Of a stretch of 64,000 bases of DNA, positions 23,211 through 34,728 are shown piece after piece (position 1 is the first letter of the stretch; the number at the start of each line of letters is the position of its first letter). Source of the stretch: Sclerodactyla briareus. Taxonomy: Eukaryota > Echinodermata > Holothuroidea > Dendrochirotida > Sclerodactylidae. The position numbers and the translations under genes were made by a program. The notes below the pieces were generated by a model. The model searched no databases, was not told where the DNA came from, and saw only the letters and a program-made list of their open reading frames with translations. Where the stretch lies: positions 62,001-126,000 of the forward strand of contig JAODTK010003187.1 of NCBI GenBank assembly GCA_026419785.1, read 5' to 3'.

Positions 23211-24598
23211 AGAGGCTGGGGGTAAAACGAGTGTATCTATGCAAGTCCTTGCGGCATTAAGTAACTTGTGTCATATTGGCAATTGGGGGGCATCATTGAA
23301 TGTCCACAGTTTGTAGAATTGTGTGAACTGGTGCTGGCTTGATTACACGATAACTCTTTGTGTCGTGCTGAGCACTTCCCACATTGTGTGGGACGTTGAG
23401 CCAACACCATGACATCGTGAACCAAACTGGTTTATACTTTGGTCAATTTCAGTTTTTGTGCAGAACACCTAATCTCATGGCTGGAATGATTGACTACATA
23501 ATAATTTGGATGCACTCCAGGGCCGACCAACACTACAACAATACTGTCCCTTGACTATAATCTGATTTTTTCAGTGTGTTCCCAACAGGGCCATTCCTCC
23601 ATCGTCACCGATACCCACCCTGCCAAACAGTAAAACCTGATTTTCTATTTCCTACTCATCCCCACGAATGCATATGGCGAACATTCCACCAACTGAGTTT
23701 AAAATTTAAAGGCATTAAATATAACCATGCCAACGATGAATAAGTTGGAAGATAATCTTGAAGATGAGCACATTTCAATCAATGATTACCTCAAGTGGTT
23801 TGCCGAACTGATATTATTGAGTAGCGAAATTTTAGCAAAGGAGCCAATCCTCAGAAATCAAGGCTTCTGGGATAAATAATACCCCGATCGTATTTACGGT
23901 TACACTGGAAATTGCTATATGAGTATAATTCCAATATATTTTCGGTCCTTGTTGATGTTGATAAATACCACCATAACGAATCTAACGGTCATAAATAGGT
24001 CCTCCTATATATTCAGATTGTAATAATAGGGGGTCTTTTCAATTTTGTTTTTTGAGGGTTGTTAATCATTACAGTATTACAACTTTCCTACTGGAATGTA
24101 ATTCACAAGTGGGAAAGTCCGTTATTAGTATCAGGAGTGAATGGAATGCGCATTTTTATCAGTACAGCTCTAGGCACACAGTGGGTGGAGTACAGGTGGT
24201 TATTGTACCATTCGCAAAAATGTGACCTGCCTGTGCAATTGCTTGCCCCTATAGCTACAGAGAGACATAGCGATCACTTTTGTGCTAAGAATTCTCCGTA
24301 ACAGTAAGACTGATTCCGACGAAATATGTTTAGACCTGGGGCTGGGTGAACACAATCTTATGGATTTTGAGTCAACGAAAGTCACTAATTAGAAAAGAGT
24401 AATTAGCCTGTTTCTTGTATTTTTTGTTCGAAGCTGTTAAGAATAGTAGCGGACATCTCGTGAGTGCTATGGTGATTTGTTTGGATTCGATCAGATTTTA
24501 AGCGTGTACTGTGCAAATTTAGGATCAATTAACGATAACTATTAGTATAATAATATAATATTATATAAGTAGTAGCTCTACTAATTGTCAAGCTGCGT
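23211..24598. other. Unassigned intergenic sequence
   Basis: AT-rich, no supported gene or RNA. Confidence 0.4.
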
Positions 24599-24599
24599 G

Positions 24600-26325
24600 C
24601 AGTTGGGGGCTATCAGTGCTACCCATGGCATTGTTTCACATCTGAGGCCAAAAGCCCACAACTTACTTCCTATCACTGTTCGCACTGCCGGAAGAATCTT
24701 CAACCATCAGAAGCATACTTTCGCTTCCTTGGAGTATCAGCGCTTCTCGGTCTCCTTCTGACGTCGCTCATATTGTTCATACTACTGCAGAATCAAATAA
24801 TTGGATTTACCCATTCATGCCTCACCCAGGCTGCATGCTACATGGTACGTGGGTATCATTCTACATCAAGGCATTGTTTTCACATCTGAGCCAAAAAGCC
24901 CTCAAAACTTCTTTCCTATCAACTGTCCCACTGCCGGAAGATCTTCACCATCATAAGTCATACTCGCTTCACGTTGGAGTATCACGGTCTCTGTCTCGCT
25001 GGACGTCGCTCTATTGTAGCAGACCTACAGCAGATAACACTGATTGAGTTTACCCAATTCAATCCACACCCAGGCCTGCATCTACATGGTACAGTGGCTA
25101 TCAGTTCTACACATGGCTGTTTTAAATCTGAGCCAAAAAGCCACAAATACCTACTTTCCTACACTGTCCCTCCGCACTGGCCTGAGACATCTTCACCATC
25201 AGAGCATACTTTTTGGCTTCCTCCTCAGAGTAGCGATTCTTGGCTCCTCTGAACGTCGCTCATTTTTGTAGGCAGACCTACAGCAGAATACAATTAATTT
25301 GGATTTACCCAATTCATGCCATCACTCCAGGCTGCATCCCACATGTACAGTGGGCTCGTTCTAACATTGCATCATCAACATCTAACCAAAATGAGGCCAC
25401 AAACGTATTTCCTATCACTCTCTGCACTGCCAGAAGAATCTTCACCATCAGAAGCATGCTTTCGCTTCCTGGAGTGGTCAGCGATTCTGAGGCTCCTTCT
25501 TGACTCGCTCTTTTTTTTGTAGCAGACCTACAGCAGCAAAACTGCATTTTGATTTACGCCCCAATCATGCCATGACTCCGACTGCAATCCATCCTACAAC
25601 AAGGTTCACTGGTCTATCATCTAAACATGGCAATTGTTTACACATCTGCACAAAAGCCACAAGCTTACTTTCCATATCACTGTCCGCACTGCCGGAAGAA
25701 TCTTCACATCAAAGCCTACTTTCGCTTCCCTGTAGTGTAGCTATTCTCTGGTGGGCTCCTGACTCGCTCATTTTTGTAGCAGACCGCGCAGAATACACAT
25801 GAATTTGATTTACCACCACCCAATTCATCATCACCCAGCTGCATCCCACATGTTAGCAGTGGGCTATCAGTCTAACATGCATCACATCTTGACCAAAGCC
25901 ACAAACTTATTTCCTATCAATCTCTGCACTCTCTCTTCACTGCCAGAAGAATCTTCAACTTCACCATCAGAAGCATACTTTTACTTTCGCTTCCTTGGAG
26001 TGTCATCGATTCTGAAGTCTTCCTTCTGACGTCGCTCATTTTTGTAGCAGAACCTACATCAAGAATCAAATGAATTTGATTACGCCCCATGCATTCATCC
26101 ATGATCCAGGTGCATCCTGTGCAAGGTGCAATGGCTATCAGTCTACACATGGCATTTTTTACCATCTTGAACCACAAAGCCACAAGCTTACTTTCCTATC
26201 ACGTCCCACTGCCAAGAATCTTTACCATCAGAAGCATACTTTCGCTTCCTTGGATTGTCCGCGATTATCGGTGGCTCCTTCGGACAAGTCGTCAGCCCGC
26301 CAATGTCAGTTTTTCCACTGAAACC
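24600..26325. repeat. ~250-bp exon-bearing satellite, block 1 (seven monomers)
   Basis: Monomers can be aligned by CATTTTTGTAGCAGACCTACAGCAGAATAC near 24770, 25010, 25258, 25513, 25770 and 26036. Each is followed by TTGATTTACCCAATTCATGCCATC, ACTCCAGGCTGCATCC, GGGCTATCAGTCTAACATGGCATTG, AACCAAAAAGCCACAAACTT and CTATCACTGTCCGCACTGCCGG. The last monomer is cut after GGCTCCTTCGGACAAGTC and joins a spacer. Copies differ by numerous 1-3 base indels. Confidence 0.9.
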
Positions 26326-28790
26326 TAGATGTAGGCGCCCAGTGAGCGTAGGAAGGGCATTATTAGCACTACATAATCACCCCATCCTTCGTTCATTTTG
26401 ATTGAATACACCTCTCCTGTTTTTCTCGTGCAGGATGTGTTCTCACAGTGTACGGTAGGACATACTTTTTGACCAGAACCTTACAATTGTACTATCAGGA
26501 TGGTGACGGGTGGGATGATGGTTGGGTGGATAGTTGGATGGTGGAGGCAGATGGGTGGAGGGAATGGTTTGATGGATGGATTTCTGGTGAATGGGCATGC
26601 CGACGGATTGATGGAAGGAGGTGGACGGGTGATGATGGAAAGAGTCTAATATTAGCTTATTGCTATACCTTAATGATCATGTGATTCCAGGGAGCCTGCC
26701 AACACTTCCTCTTTTCCTTCCTCCGGCCTGGGAGAATTCTTCCGGGTAAAAAACTGGGAGATTAGCCCGCTCAACCTCCCCTCCCCCTCCCAATGACGGG
26801 GATATACAATTAATATGTTGCGGCATCTCCGCTCTGGTTCCAACAATTGGGGTAAAAAACAACAAAGAACGTATTTCAAGTGGGAATTTTCTGCGCAAAA
26901 GCCAGCAAACTTACGTTCTATCACTGTCCACCCTGCCGAAGAATCTTCAGTTTCACCATCTACAGAACTATACTTTCTCGCTTCCTTGGAGTGTCGCGAT
27001 TCCAGGGCGCCTTTGACGTTGCTCATTTTTTCAGCAGACCTCAGTGCAGACTACAATTGAAAATTTGATTTACCCAATTCATGCCCGTCATCATCCGCCC
27101 CGGCCCAGGCTGCATCCTACAAGGTGCAATGGGCTATCAGTCTAAACATGGCATCATGTTGTAACATCTGAACCAAAAAGCAACAAGCTTACTTTCCTAT
27201 CACTGTCGCCACTGCCGGAAGGGAAGAATCTCACCATCAGAGCAGCATACTTCGCTTCCCTGGAGGTGTCAGCGATCTCGGGCTCCTGACGTCGCTCATT
27301 TTTGTAGCAGAACTGCGCAGAATACAAATGAATTTGATTTACCCAATTCATGCCATCAACTCCAGGCTGCAGCCCACAGGTACAGTGGGCTATATCAGTT
27401 ACAAATGGCACAAAATATGAACCAAAAAGCCACAAACTTATTCCTATCAATCTTGCAGCCAGCAGAAGACTCTTCACATCAGAAGCATACTTTCGCTTCC
27501 TTGGAGTGTCAGAGGATTCTGAGCTCCTTCTGACGTCGCTCATTTTTGTGCAGAATACAGCAGAATACAAATGAATTTGATTTACGCCCAAATCATGCCA
27601 TGACTCCAGGCTTCTGCATCCTGCAGGTGGCAATGGGAGATCAGTCTAACATGGCATTGTTGAACATCTGAACCAAAAAGCCACAAGCGTTTAACTTTCC
27701 TATCACTGTCCGCACTGACCGGAAGAATCTTTACCATCAGAAGCATACTTTGCTTCCTTGGAGTCGGTCCAGCGATTATCGGGCTCCTGCGGACAAGTCA
27801 GCCCGCAATGGCATTGTCACTGTAACTGGATAAGCCCAGTGAGCGTAGGAAGGGCATTATTATCCACATACCCTCCTCCTTCGTTCATTTTGAAGTGAAT
27901 ACACCTCTCCTGGTTTTTTCTCGTGCAGGATGTGTTCTACCAGGTACAGGTAGGGACCATAATGTGTGACCAGAACCTTACATGTTACTAGCAGATGGAC
28001 GGGGGGATGGATGGAGGGTGGATAGTGGGGAGGATGGAGCAGAGGTGGAGTGAGGATTGATGGATGGATTTGGTGAATGGAGTCATGAAGATGGATGGTG
28101 GAAGGAAGAGGGAGTGGATGGTGGAAGGAGTTGTAATAGTATCTTATGATTATACTTTAATTATCCAGTGTGATTCCAGGGAGGCTCCTGCCAACACTTC
28201 CTCGCCTGGGAGAATTCTCCAGGGATTAAAAGGGAGGAGATTAGCCGCCTGCAACCTCCCTCCCCATCCCAATGACGGGGCCTCTAGCAATTCAATATGT
28301 GGCGCATCTTCCGACCTGGTTCCAAACATTGGGGTAAAAAACAACAAAGAAACTGGTAAGTGGGAATTTTCTGAGACCAAAAAGCCACAAACTTAACTTT
28401 CCTATCACTGTCCACACTGCCGGAAGAATCTTCACCATCATAAGCATACTTTCGCTTCCTTGGATTGTCAGCGATTACAGGGCTCCTTCGACGTTGCTCA
28501 TTTTGCAGCAGGACCTAAGCAGAATACAATATGAATTTGATTTTACCAATTCATGCCATCACCCCAGGCTGTTGCATCCTCAAGGGTGCAATGGGCTATC
28601 AAGTCTACCATGGCATTGTTAACATCTGAACCAGAAAACCAAAAACGTACTCTCCTAGCACTGTCTGCACTGTCAGAAGAATTGTCACCATAGAACCATA
28701 CTCTCGGCTGTCTGGAGTGTCAGCGATTCTGGGGCTCCTTCGGACGTCGCTCATTGTAGCAGACTACGGCAGGAAGCCGAATTAAAAGGA
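24660..28790 (-). CDS. Array of ~13 repeated small exons, one per 250-bp monomer
   Basis: Read on the minus strand, the monomer consensus has an acceptor-like TATTCTGCTGTAG, then GTCTGCTACAAAA, then ATG opening a 35-codon frame. The frame starts MSDVRRSPRIADT, continues PRKRKYASDGEDSSGSAD and ends SDRK immediately before GTAAGT. It combines a basic RKRK cluster (possible nuclear localisation) with an acidic Ser/Asp/Glu stretch of phospho-acceptor style. Copies lie near 24675-24780, 24910-25010, 25155-25255, 25405-25510, 25670-25765, 25910-26035, 26190-26280, 26900-27025, 27190-27300, 27440-27545, 27695-27790, 28400-28500 and 28655-28755. The two copies at spacer junctions (26190, 27695) have lost the ATG side. 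Single-base indels break most copies, so the consensus frame is an inference. Acceptor-to-donor length is 118 nt, not a multiple of three, which favours alternative first exons or a non-coding satellite over in-frame exon repetition. No family was recognised. Confidence 0.4.
26326..26889. repeat. Higher-order spacer, copy 1
   Basis: Begins GCCCAGTGAGCGTAGGAAGGGCATTATTA, continues with a pyrimidine tract ending TTTTTCTCGTGCAG and a GGATGGATGG-type minisatellite (26500-26630). It then has TATACCTTAATGATCATGTGATTCCAGGGAGCCTGCCAACACTTCCTC, GGGAGAATTCT, and ends GGTTCCAACAATTGGGGTAAAAAACAACAAAG. Nearly the same spacer recurs at 27816-28378 and 28876-29465. Confidence 0.85.
26890..27815. repeat. 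~250-bp satellite, block 2 (about four monomers)
   Basis: Same monomer as block 1, with anchor CATTTTTGTAGCAGA near 27028, 27297 and 27541. The last monomer is truncated at the same place as in block 1 (GGGCTCCTGCGGACAAGTCAGCCCGC), so blocks 1 and 2 share an ancestral junction with the spacer. Confidence 0.9.
27816..28378. repeat. Higher-order spacer, copy 2
   Basis: Homologous end to end to 26326-26889, including the GATGGATGG minisatellite and the GTGATTCCAGGGAGGCTCCTGCCAACACTTCCTC block. Confidence 0.85.
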
Positions 28791-28875
28791 ATTTGATTTA
28801 CCCAATTCAAGCCATCACTTCCAGGCTACATCCCCTCGGTACAATGTTTTCAATCAACCCGCCAATGTCAGGTTC
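28379..28875. repeat. ~250-bp satellite, block 3 (two monomers)
   Basis: Two monomers. The second runs further than in blocks 1 and 2 (through GAATTTGATTTACCCAATTCAAGCC...CGGTACAATG) before joining ATCAACCCGCCAATGTCAGG of the spacer, so this junction arose separately. Confidence 0.85.
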
Positions 28876-29465
28876 ACTGTAACCTAGGATTCAGCCCAGT
28901 GACGATGAAGTGCATTATTACTTACATAACCTCTTCCTCTTCTTCCATTTTGATTGAAATCACCCCTCATGTTTCCTTTTACAATGAGGTGGTCTATAGT
29001 TTACAGGAATGGACATACCTTGTTTGACCATAACCTTACAATTTTACCAGCAGATGGACGGGTGGGATGGATGATGGATTGGGTGGTAGTGTGGATGGAT
29101 GGAGCAGATGGGGCAGATGCGGTGGAGTGAATGAATTGAAGGGTTAATGGCATCAATGGGATGGATGGAGGAATTGTTGAATGGAGCGAGCAGATGGCCG
29201 GAGGTGGGAGGAGAGGAGTGGATGAACTTGAAGAAGGGGATGGAAGGATTGAATGGATAGATGGATGGAGTTGAATTGTATCTTATTGCTATACCTTTAT
29301 TATCCAGTGTGATTCCAGGGAGCACTACGAAACACTTCCTCTGCCTGGGAGAATTCCCCAGGGTAAACTGGGAGATTCCCCGGCTGCCGAACCACCCCAG
29401 TGAGGGGATATAGCTGATTTTAGTTACGCATCTTCCAACTGGTTCCCAAACAAGTGGGGGTAAAG
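28876..29465. repeat. Higher-order spacer, copy 3
   Basis: More diverged copy of the spacer. The minisatellite (29050-29270) is longer and the region after GATTCCAGGGAGCACTACG is partly altered. A fragment of the same spacer (GTATCTCATCGCTATACCTT to TTGGGGTAAAAGG) appears again at about 30085-30295. Confidence 0.8.
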
Positions 29466-30315
29466 TCAGGGGTAAAGGGTGGTAAAAAGAACAACAACTC
29501 CCTTCTTTCTAGGAGGAAGTCGGTTTACAAGATTAAGTCACGGTGGCTGGTAGAGTCTTATCTTATGCTGTCGAGCGACCACGCATTCAGTCACTCATCA
29601 TTGTACATCTTTTTAAACAATAGTTTTAATACTTCTTGCCGTCATAGCATTGGTTGTCGTGCCTGTACAGGTCCATACGCGGTCCACGTCTGACCGGTCT
29701 CTGAAGGTTAGCGTGTGAGCTCGCATCCAAAAGTGTCAGCTCTCAGACTCGCCCTCCAGTCATTCTTTACTCGTTATGAAGGAAAGGTTCTCTTACCTTT
29801 GCTGTAGCAAAGGAATAACATGTACTATTTCAATGGCGTGTGTGGAAAAATTTGAAGAAACTGATCGGCGCCCCATCCCGCAATGATCTTGGTCCACACC
29901 TTATGCCAACCACAATTCATCATTGGTATCACATTATGATCTTTTTTTCACCGTCCCTCACTCTGCCATCACCTCATGAACATCACACCATGTTCATTGA
30001 TATGGTCTGAAGGACCTTCACCTCCGTCACTAATATCCTCGCTGGTCTTCTGGCCAATTTCGGGCGGATGGTAGGAAGGAGTTGAACACAGTATCTCATC
30101 GCTATACCTTCAATTATCCAATAGGATTCTGGGAAGCCTGCTAACACTACTCTGCCGGGAGAATTCCCCTAGGGTTAACTGGGAGATTACCTGATCCCGA
30201 CACCACGCCCCCCCCCCTTCCATGAGGAGGATTCAGCAAATGATTATGTTCCGCATTTAAGACTCCTGTTCCATACAAGTTGGGGTAAAAGGTAAACAAA
30301 AACAACCCCCTCATT
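29466..30315. other. Unassigned sequence with a spacer fragment
   Basis: Holds the partial higher-order spacer at about 30085-30295 noted above. The rest, including a 79-codon open frame at 29454-29693, has no supporting signal. Confidence 0.5.
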
Positions 30316-30479
30316 TCAAGGTGATATTAGTGCGACAGTTGCCCGAGTAGTATTCCTCTGGATACCATGGAGCTTGACTAGATCGATTAGCCTCCTTGAA
30401 ATCCCGCAATGACCGGATAGACCCTCAGGACGACCGTCCAAGAAATTGAAGACTACATGATAGAAAAAAAAAAATATGA

Positions 30480-30725
30480 AAAGATCATTAGTTGGACTTG
30501 AAGGGAAGCCAATATTGACTAAACTGGAATGGAAAATCACTTGGGGCCGTCGTATATCCAGCATCATGAGGTCGGAAGCCAGCAAAAATGAGGGAACCTT
30601 CCCTGCGAACGATTCATCCAAAATTTTGGCTTCAGCTGCACAAAGGTTTCCTGTCACCCCCATATTGCTGGCGAACTGGCCCAAATGGCACCCTGCCTCA
30701 ACGCATCGCCAGAGCCCAAATCCTT
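30480..30725 (-). pseudogene. Minus-strand exon-like fragment, copy 2 of a duplicated block
   Basis: The frame reads GQFASNMGVTGNLCAAEAKI then LDESFAGKVPSFLLASDLMM. It is homologous at DNA level to 31200-31325 (shared GGTTTCCTGTC/GGTTGCCCC, CAAAATTTTGG/CAAAAATTCG, CCTTCCCTGC, AACTGGCC-AA/TTT-GGC/CGC-CC-TGCCTCA). The protein family was not recognised. The frame runs on downstream into unrelated sequence. Confidence 0.4.
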
Positions 30726-31116
30726 GAATTTTGATGTCCAGCAGGTCTACTAGACCATATGCTCAATAGTTCCAGGTGCTCACCGGTTCCACAGCACAGA
30801 TCCAAGATGTACTGTCCAGGTCTAGAGAGTGTCCTTCAATAGTTCTTGGTAATGCTTCAGGGGCTTTTGTTTGCTATCAACCACTTCTCCACCCACATGG
30901 AATGGGACGGACTGGCTCAACCAGGATGAAGTCCGGTACTGCGCTCGGCCCCGAGATTGGCACTGGCTCAAATTGAAATGGATCTTGCTGATAACCTACC
31001 CATAACGACCACGAGGGTTGGGGCTTAAATAAATAGATACCCATTCTACATGGGCAATCACTACCCAAGTATGGAGTAATACCCGCGACTTCCACTTATG
31101 GGTTTCCAAGCGAGTG

Positions 31117-31331
31117 TCATTGACACACACACACACACACACACACTGCAAAACATCCACACCAGTTTGCCTGCATAGATAGATTCCTTGCGCTGACGGC
31201 ATCTGAATGAAAGGTGAGGCACCTTCCCTGCAAATTTGTCCAAAAATTCGCATCTGAGGGAGCACAAAGGTCGGTTGCCCCGTATTGACGGGCAAAACTG
31301 GCCATTTCGCCCATGCCTCAAAGCGGAGCAA
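31117..31331 (-). pseudogene. Minus-strand exon-like fragment, copy 1 of the duplicated block
   Basis: Reads GEMASFARQYGATDLCAPSD, with FAGKVP visible in a neighbouring frame. It is the paralogue of 30480-30725. A (CA)n run at 31124-31146 sits at its downstream side and makes the meaningless VCVCVC tail seen in all frames there. Confidence 0.4.
31124..31146. repeat. (CA)n microsatellite
   Basis: ACACACACACAC run of about 23 bases. Confidence 0.95.
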
Positions 31332-31408
31332 AAGCTTTTGCTTTGGTGGGCCCGGCCTTTGGTGTCAATGAACTGCTCCAGGCAGGCCCTCCTTGTGGCT
31401 TTGGGATA

Positions 31409-31780
31409 CTACCTGGCAGCCTCATCCCAAGAGGGAAGCTCCATCTGCTCCAGAAACTCCTGAAAACCACTGGGAGCGACCAGATCACTGGCTTCTCTGA
31501 AACTCCCGAAGAGTCGTCTCTTGAGGAGAGTTATCGCAGGGGAGCGGTTGGCAGCTCCTTCGAGGAGGGCAGGAAGGTCGGCCAATGTGAAAGGCCACAT
31601 TTCTGGTCCTTTCATGATCTCAGACGGCTTGAGATTCTGGCCCTCAATTGAGCCTACCATCTGCGAACATCCCCAGAACAGCATCCAGCAGGTCATAGTC
31701 CCCAGCAGCACCAGACTGATAAACATATCTATGATCTGTTTGGAATGATCCTGAAAGAGGGAAGAATCCCACAAATACAT
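31409..31780 (-). CDS. Putative exon, unrecognised protein
   Basis: A 123-codon minus-strand frame with good codon composition over its last ~95 residues: GQNLKPSEIMKGPEMWPFTL, ADLPALLEGAANRSPAITLL, KRRLFGSFREASDLVAPSGF, then QEFLEQMELPSWDEAAR. The N-terminal part (hydrophobic LVLLGTMTCWMLFWG) may be out of frame: the adjacent frame there reads SGAAGDYDLLDAVLGMFADG, which looks more like protein, so a frameshift near 31665 is likely. It is predicted helical and leucine-rich with no known motif. It lies ~80 bp upstream, in minus orientation, of the block at 31117-31331, so the two may be neighbouring exons of one gene. Confidence 0.4.
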   Translation of the reverse strand: MYLWDSSLFQDHSKQIIDMFISLVLLGTMTCWMLFWGCSQMVGSIEGQNLKPSEIMKGPEMWPFTLADLPALLEGAANRSPAITLLKRRLFGSFREASDLVAPSGFQEFLEQMELPSWDEAAR

Positions 31781-31789
31781 AGAGCACCA

Positions 31790-34728
31790 TTATGCATTAA
31801 TTAAACCGTGTGAATGGGCGTGTGGGGGGAGGGGGGGGCCCAGACCCCACCTGTATAGGAACCCCACACCTGAGTTTGAAGACAATCTAATACTGCATTT
31901 TATATACGATGACATTTCTAGATAGTGGTGGTAGTGGTTAGCAGTTAGACAAAGTCATTGTTCTAAAGTATCTAAAGTAAGAATATTTAATGATAGAGTG
32001 GCACCAGATTTCTTCCAACCTGGGATCGTGTCCTTTACACTCTGTGGTATTTGCGCATAATCATACCCCATTTATTGGACCTCATTTGCACCTATGTCAA
32101 AAAAAAAAAAATATGTTCTGCACCCCATTCTCCACCCTACTCACACTATGGAACCATACCATTGTCTTTAAAATGATAGATGGGGAGAAGCAATTACTAT
32201 CCCTGCCATGCAGTCACCAATTGCAACCAGTTGTATTGCCATTGTTATGAACAGCAGTCAGGGATGTGGGATTTCATTCACTCCCGAGAGGTCTCACCTC
32301 AGCCTCTATAATGATCTGTGAACCAGATGGATTCACAGGCAAGACAATGCCAACCCAGCCTGAGTCAAAAACTGGTTGTAAGCCAGGTTTTGACATAGTA
32401 CTTTTGATACCTTCCACTTACGCTTTTGCATCCTCTGTTTCCTTTGAAGTAGATTTCAGCCCTTACTCTGCATTCATTCTGTGGCATGGAGGAAATGCTT
32501 CATTGTCAAGGCCGCCATGACATCAATGGCTTGCGGTAGCACAGTGCAACACGCTGCCACACCCCCCGATTGGTTGTAGGGGCCTTGGAGCGTGCGCGAT
32601 TGCCTCATGCTTTCTTTAGCGAAATGCCCACTTGCAATTGAAACTGGAAGAAAAATCAAATTGCCATGTTGCAACTTCTTTGGGGCAATCAGGACACTAA
32701 ACAATCCTCAAATAGAGTCCCTGCCTCTGATGATACACAGTCATAGCAACAAAGAATAGTCTTCTGAGCCAAAGAGAATCAGACTGTAGCATTGTACAGA
32801 CAATTTCCAGGCTTGTACAGATACGGGAACACGCGCTTCACCTCCAGATAATACAGACGATTATGAAACCTGAGAACAAAGACACAGAAACAAAGGGCTT
32901 TGTGATTTCAGACCATAACAAGTTGAATGGCCCAACTGCAGGGTAAACCCCCAAATGCATATCTCCAATTTCAAGCAATCCGACGGCAACTATGTTTTTC
33001 CCTCTTGTGGTGCACACTCATACCCATGTTCTGAAATGTGCAAACGGTGCTGTGTCCAAAACGAGGTAAACTGGGAATAGGAAGAAGAGATAAAACAAAC
33101 ATCAGTTCCGCCCAAATAAATACTATGGCTGGGAGTGGGCCATATGGGGCTAAAAAGGAAGGACGTAGTTCAGAACGCTTGCCATGTTAGTGAAGACACA
33201 ACTGCAATAAAATAGGCTTCTCCAAGAAAATGAAAAAATTGCCACTGGGTGGGATCACAGAGGAAAAAATGGAAGGTCTTTAAAATGATCGCGACGTCTC
33301 GAAACACGTAAAACATTGAAAAATTCAATCTTTTCAAGAATCCAAGATGGCTCTGGGGCCCGAGCGATGCCCACTTTCGACCCCATCTGGAAGCCAAAAC
33401 TCATGTGAAATTGAACTTTAGGGATGCTTACACCAAGGTAATCAATCGCATTTAACTTGTTCAGCCATTGGTGGGGAAAACGTTGATTTCATAGTCTTGA
33501 AGTTGTAATGAGAATAAAGTTTGGGTATTTCGAAGAAATTCATGCAAGCGCATTTGTCGGTCTGTATCTCACTATCTGACTGAACCATCGCTGTCGTGCG
33601 ATGAAATATTCTGTAGGCATTAGAAGTTTGAATTCAATGACACATTGACGTCTTACTGTCTTGGTCTGCATCATTGCATCCCTCTCGAAGCTTGGTTGTC
33701 GAGGTTCCTCACAAGGTTGAGACTCGTAGATGGTCCTTGGCCTTGTAGAGGGTTGATGCCTCAAAAATGTGTCTAAAACTAGTCCTTGTAGGGGTTCTCC
33801 TTCACATCCACACCACTTCGTTGGTTGTGTCCACCATTCTTTTGTAGCCTTTTTCAGATTATCATTTTGTTTTAATTTGCTGTGATGATGCCTGTATCCC
33901 CTTTTACTTCATTTTCCTGTAATATTGTCCGGAACACAACATTGTTTCTAGGAGTCCCATCAAGTTTCCCTAGGATGTTACTGCTCCCAAAGATCGAGGA
34001 AAACTCTCATCCTTGAGTCCGTCCACACACATTCTGCAGGTTCAGCTTCAGGACTGCTGAATTGACCAGAATGCGACGCGACGCCATCCGTGCCTAGCCA
34101 CAAGTTGATACAGTAAATTTGACAAGCTATAAAGCTAAAACTTCATACAGAGACTCGCAAAGTGCAGGGCCAAAATCTTATTCATTATGAAGACTCAGGC
34201 AAAATCGACATGGTAAACAATAGCTTGAGTGTAAATGTACATTTCCACTGAGGCAATTCTCTAGGACAGATGTATAAACTTATAATTAACACAGGAAAAA
34301 TAAAATAAAAAATTAATATGTACGTTTCGCTGGTAGAACTGCTCATCGTCATCTTCGAGGAGGACAATCTTCTTATGCAGGTCTTCCAAGCTTGCTAACA
34401 CCTCCTTGGCCCTCTCCACAAGCCCCAGGATTGCACTGGCATCCGATTCCTTTTTCTTTTTTTTACACTGTGCATAAATTGATCCCTAAATATAGAGGGC
34501 GCTTGAGAAATTACTTTGTAACGTGTTTTATCAATTGGCCAGAAGCTATTCCAACTGGAAGGGGTCTATCCGACTCAGAATTTTATGCTGATTTCAAATC
34601 TGACAACCACATTGTGGTATCCCGTCGACTCCTTGGCTAAAATCTTCTCACGCAACGCGTCGACCCAACGCTCTCTCTTCTCGACCCTAGTTACCGCGGG
34701 GCCTCTGGTAGCTCGATCTCGGAAGGGG
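31790..34728. other. Unassigned sequence
   Basis: No convincing gene. Poly-G at 31827-31843 and poly-A at 32100-32111. The short minus frame at 34185-34367 and others lack conserved features. 34630-34720 may hold the downstream end of the zinc-finger gene, because a plausible donor GCGGTAACTAG lies near 34695 on the minus strand. Confidence 0.4.

Noticed and set aside
24600..28875. CRISPR array
   Set aside because: Repeats are ~250 bp, continuous and exon-like, without short repeats alternating with unique spacers, and the DNA is eukaryotic.
31061..31331. Frames ending in CVCVCVC
   Set aside because: The tail is the (CA)n microsatellite; only the part upstream of it shows homology to another block.
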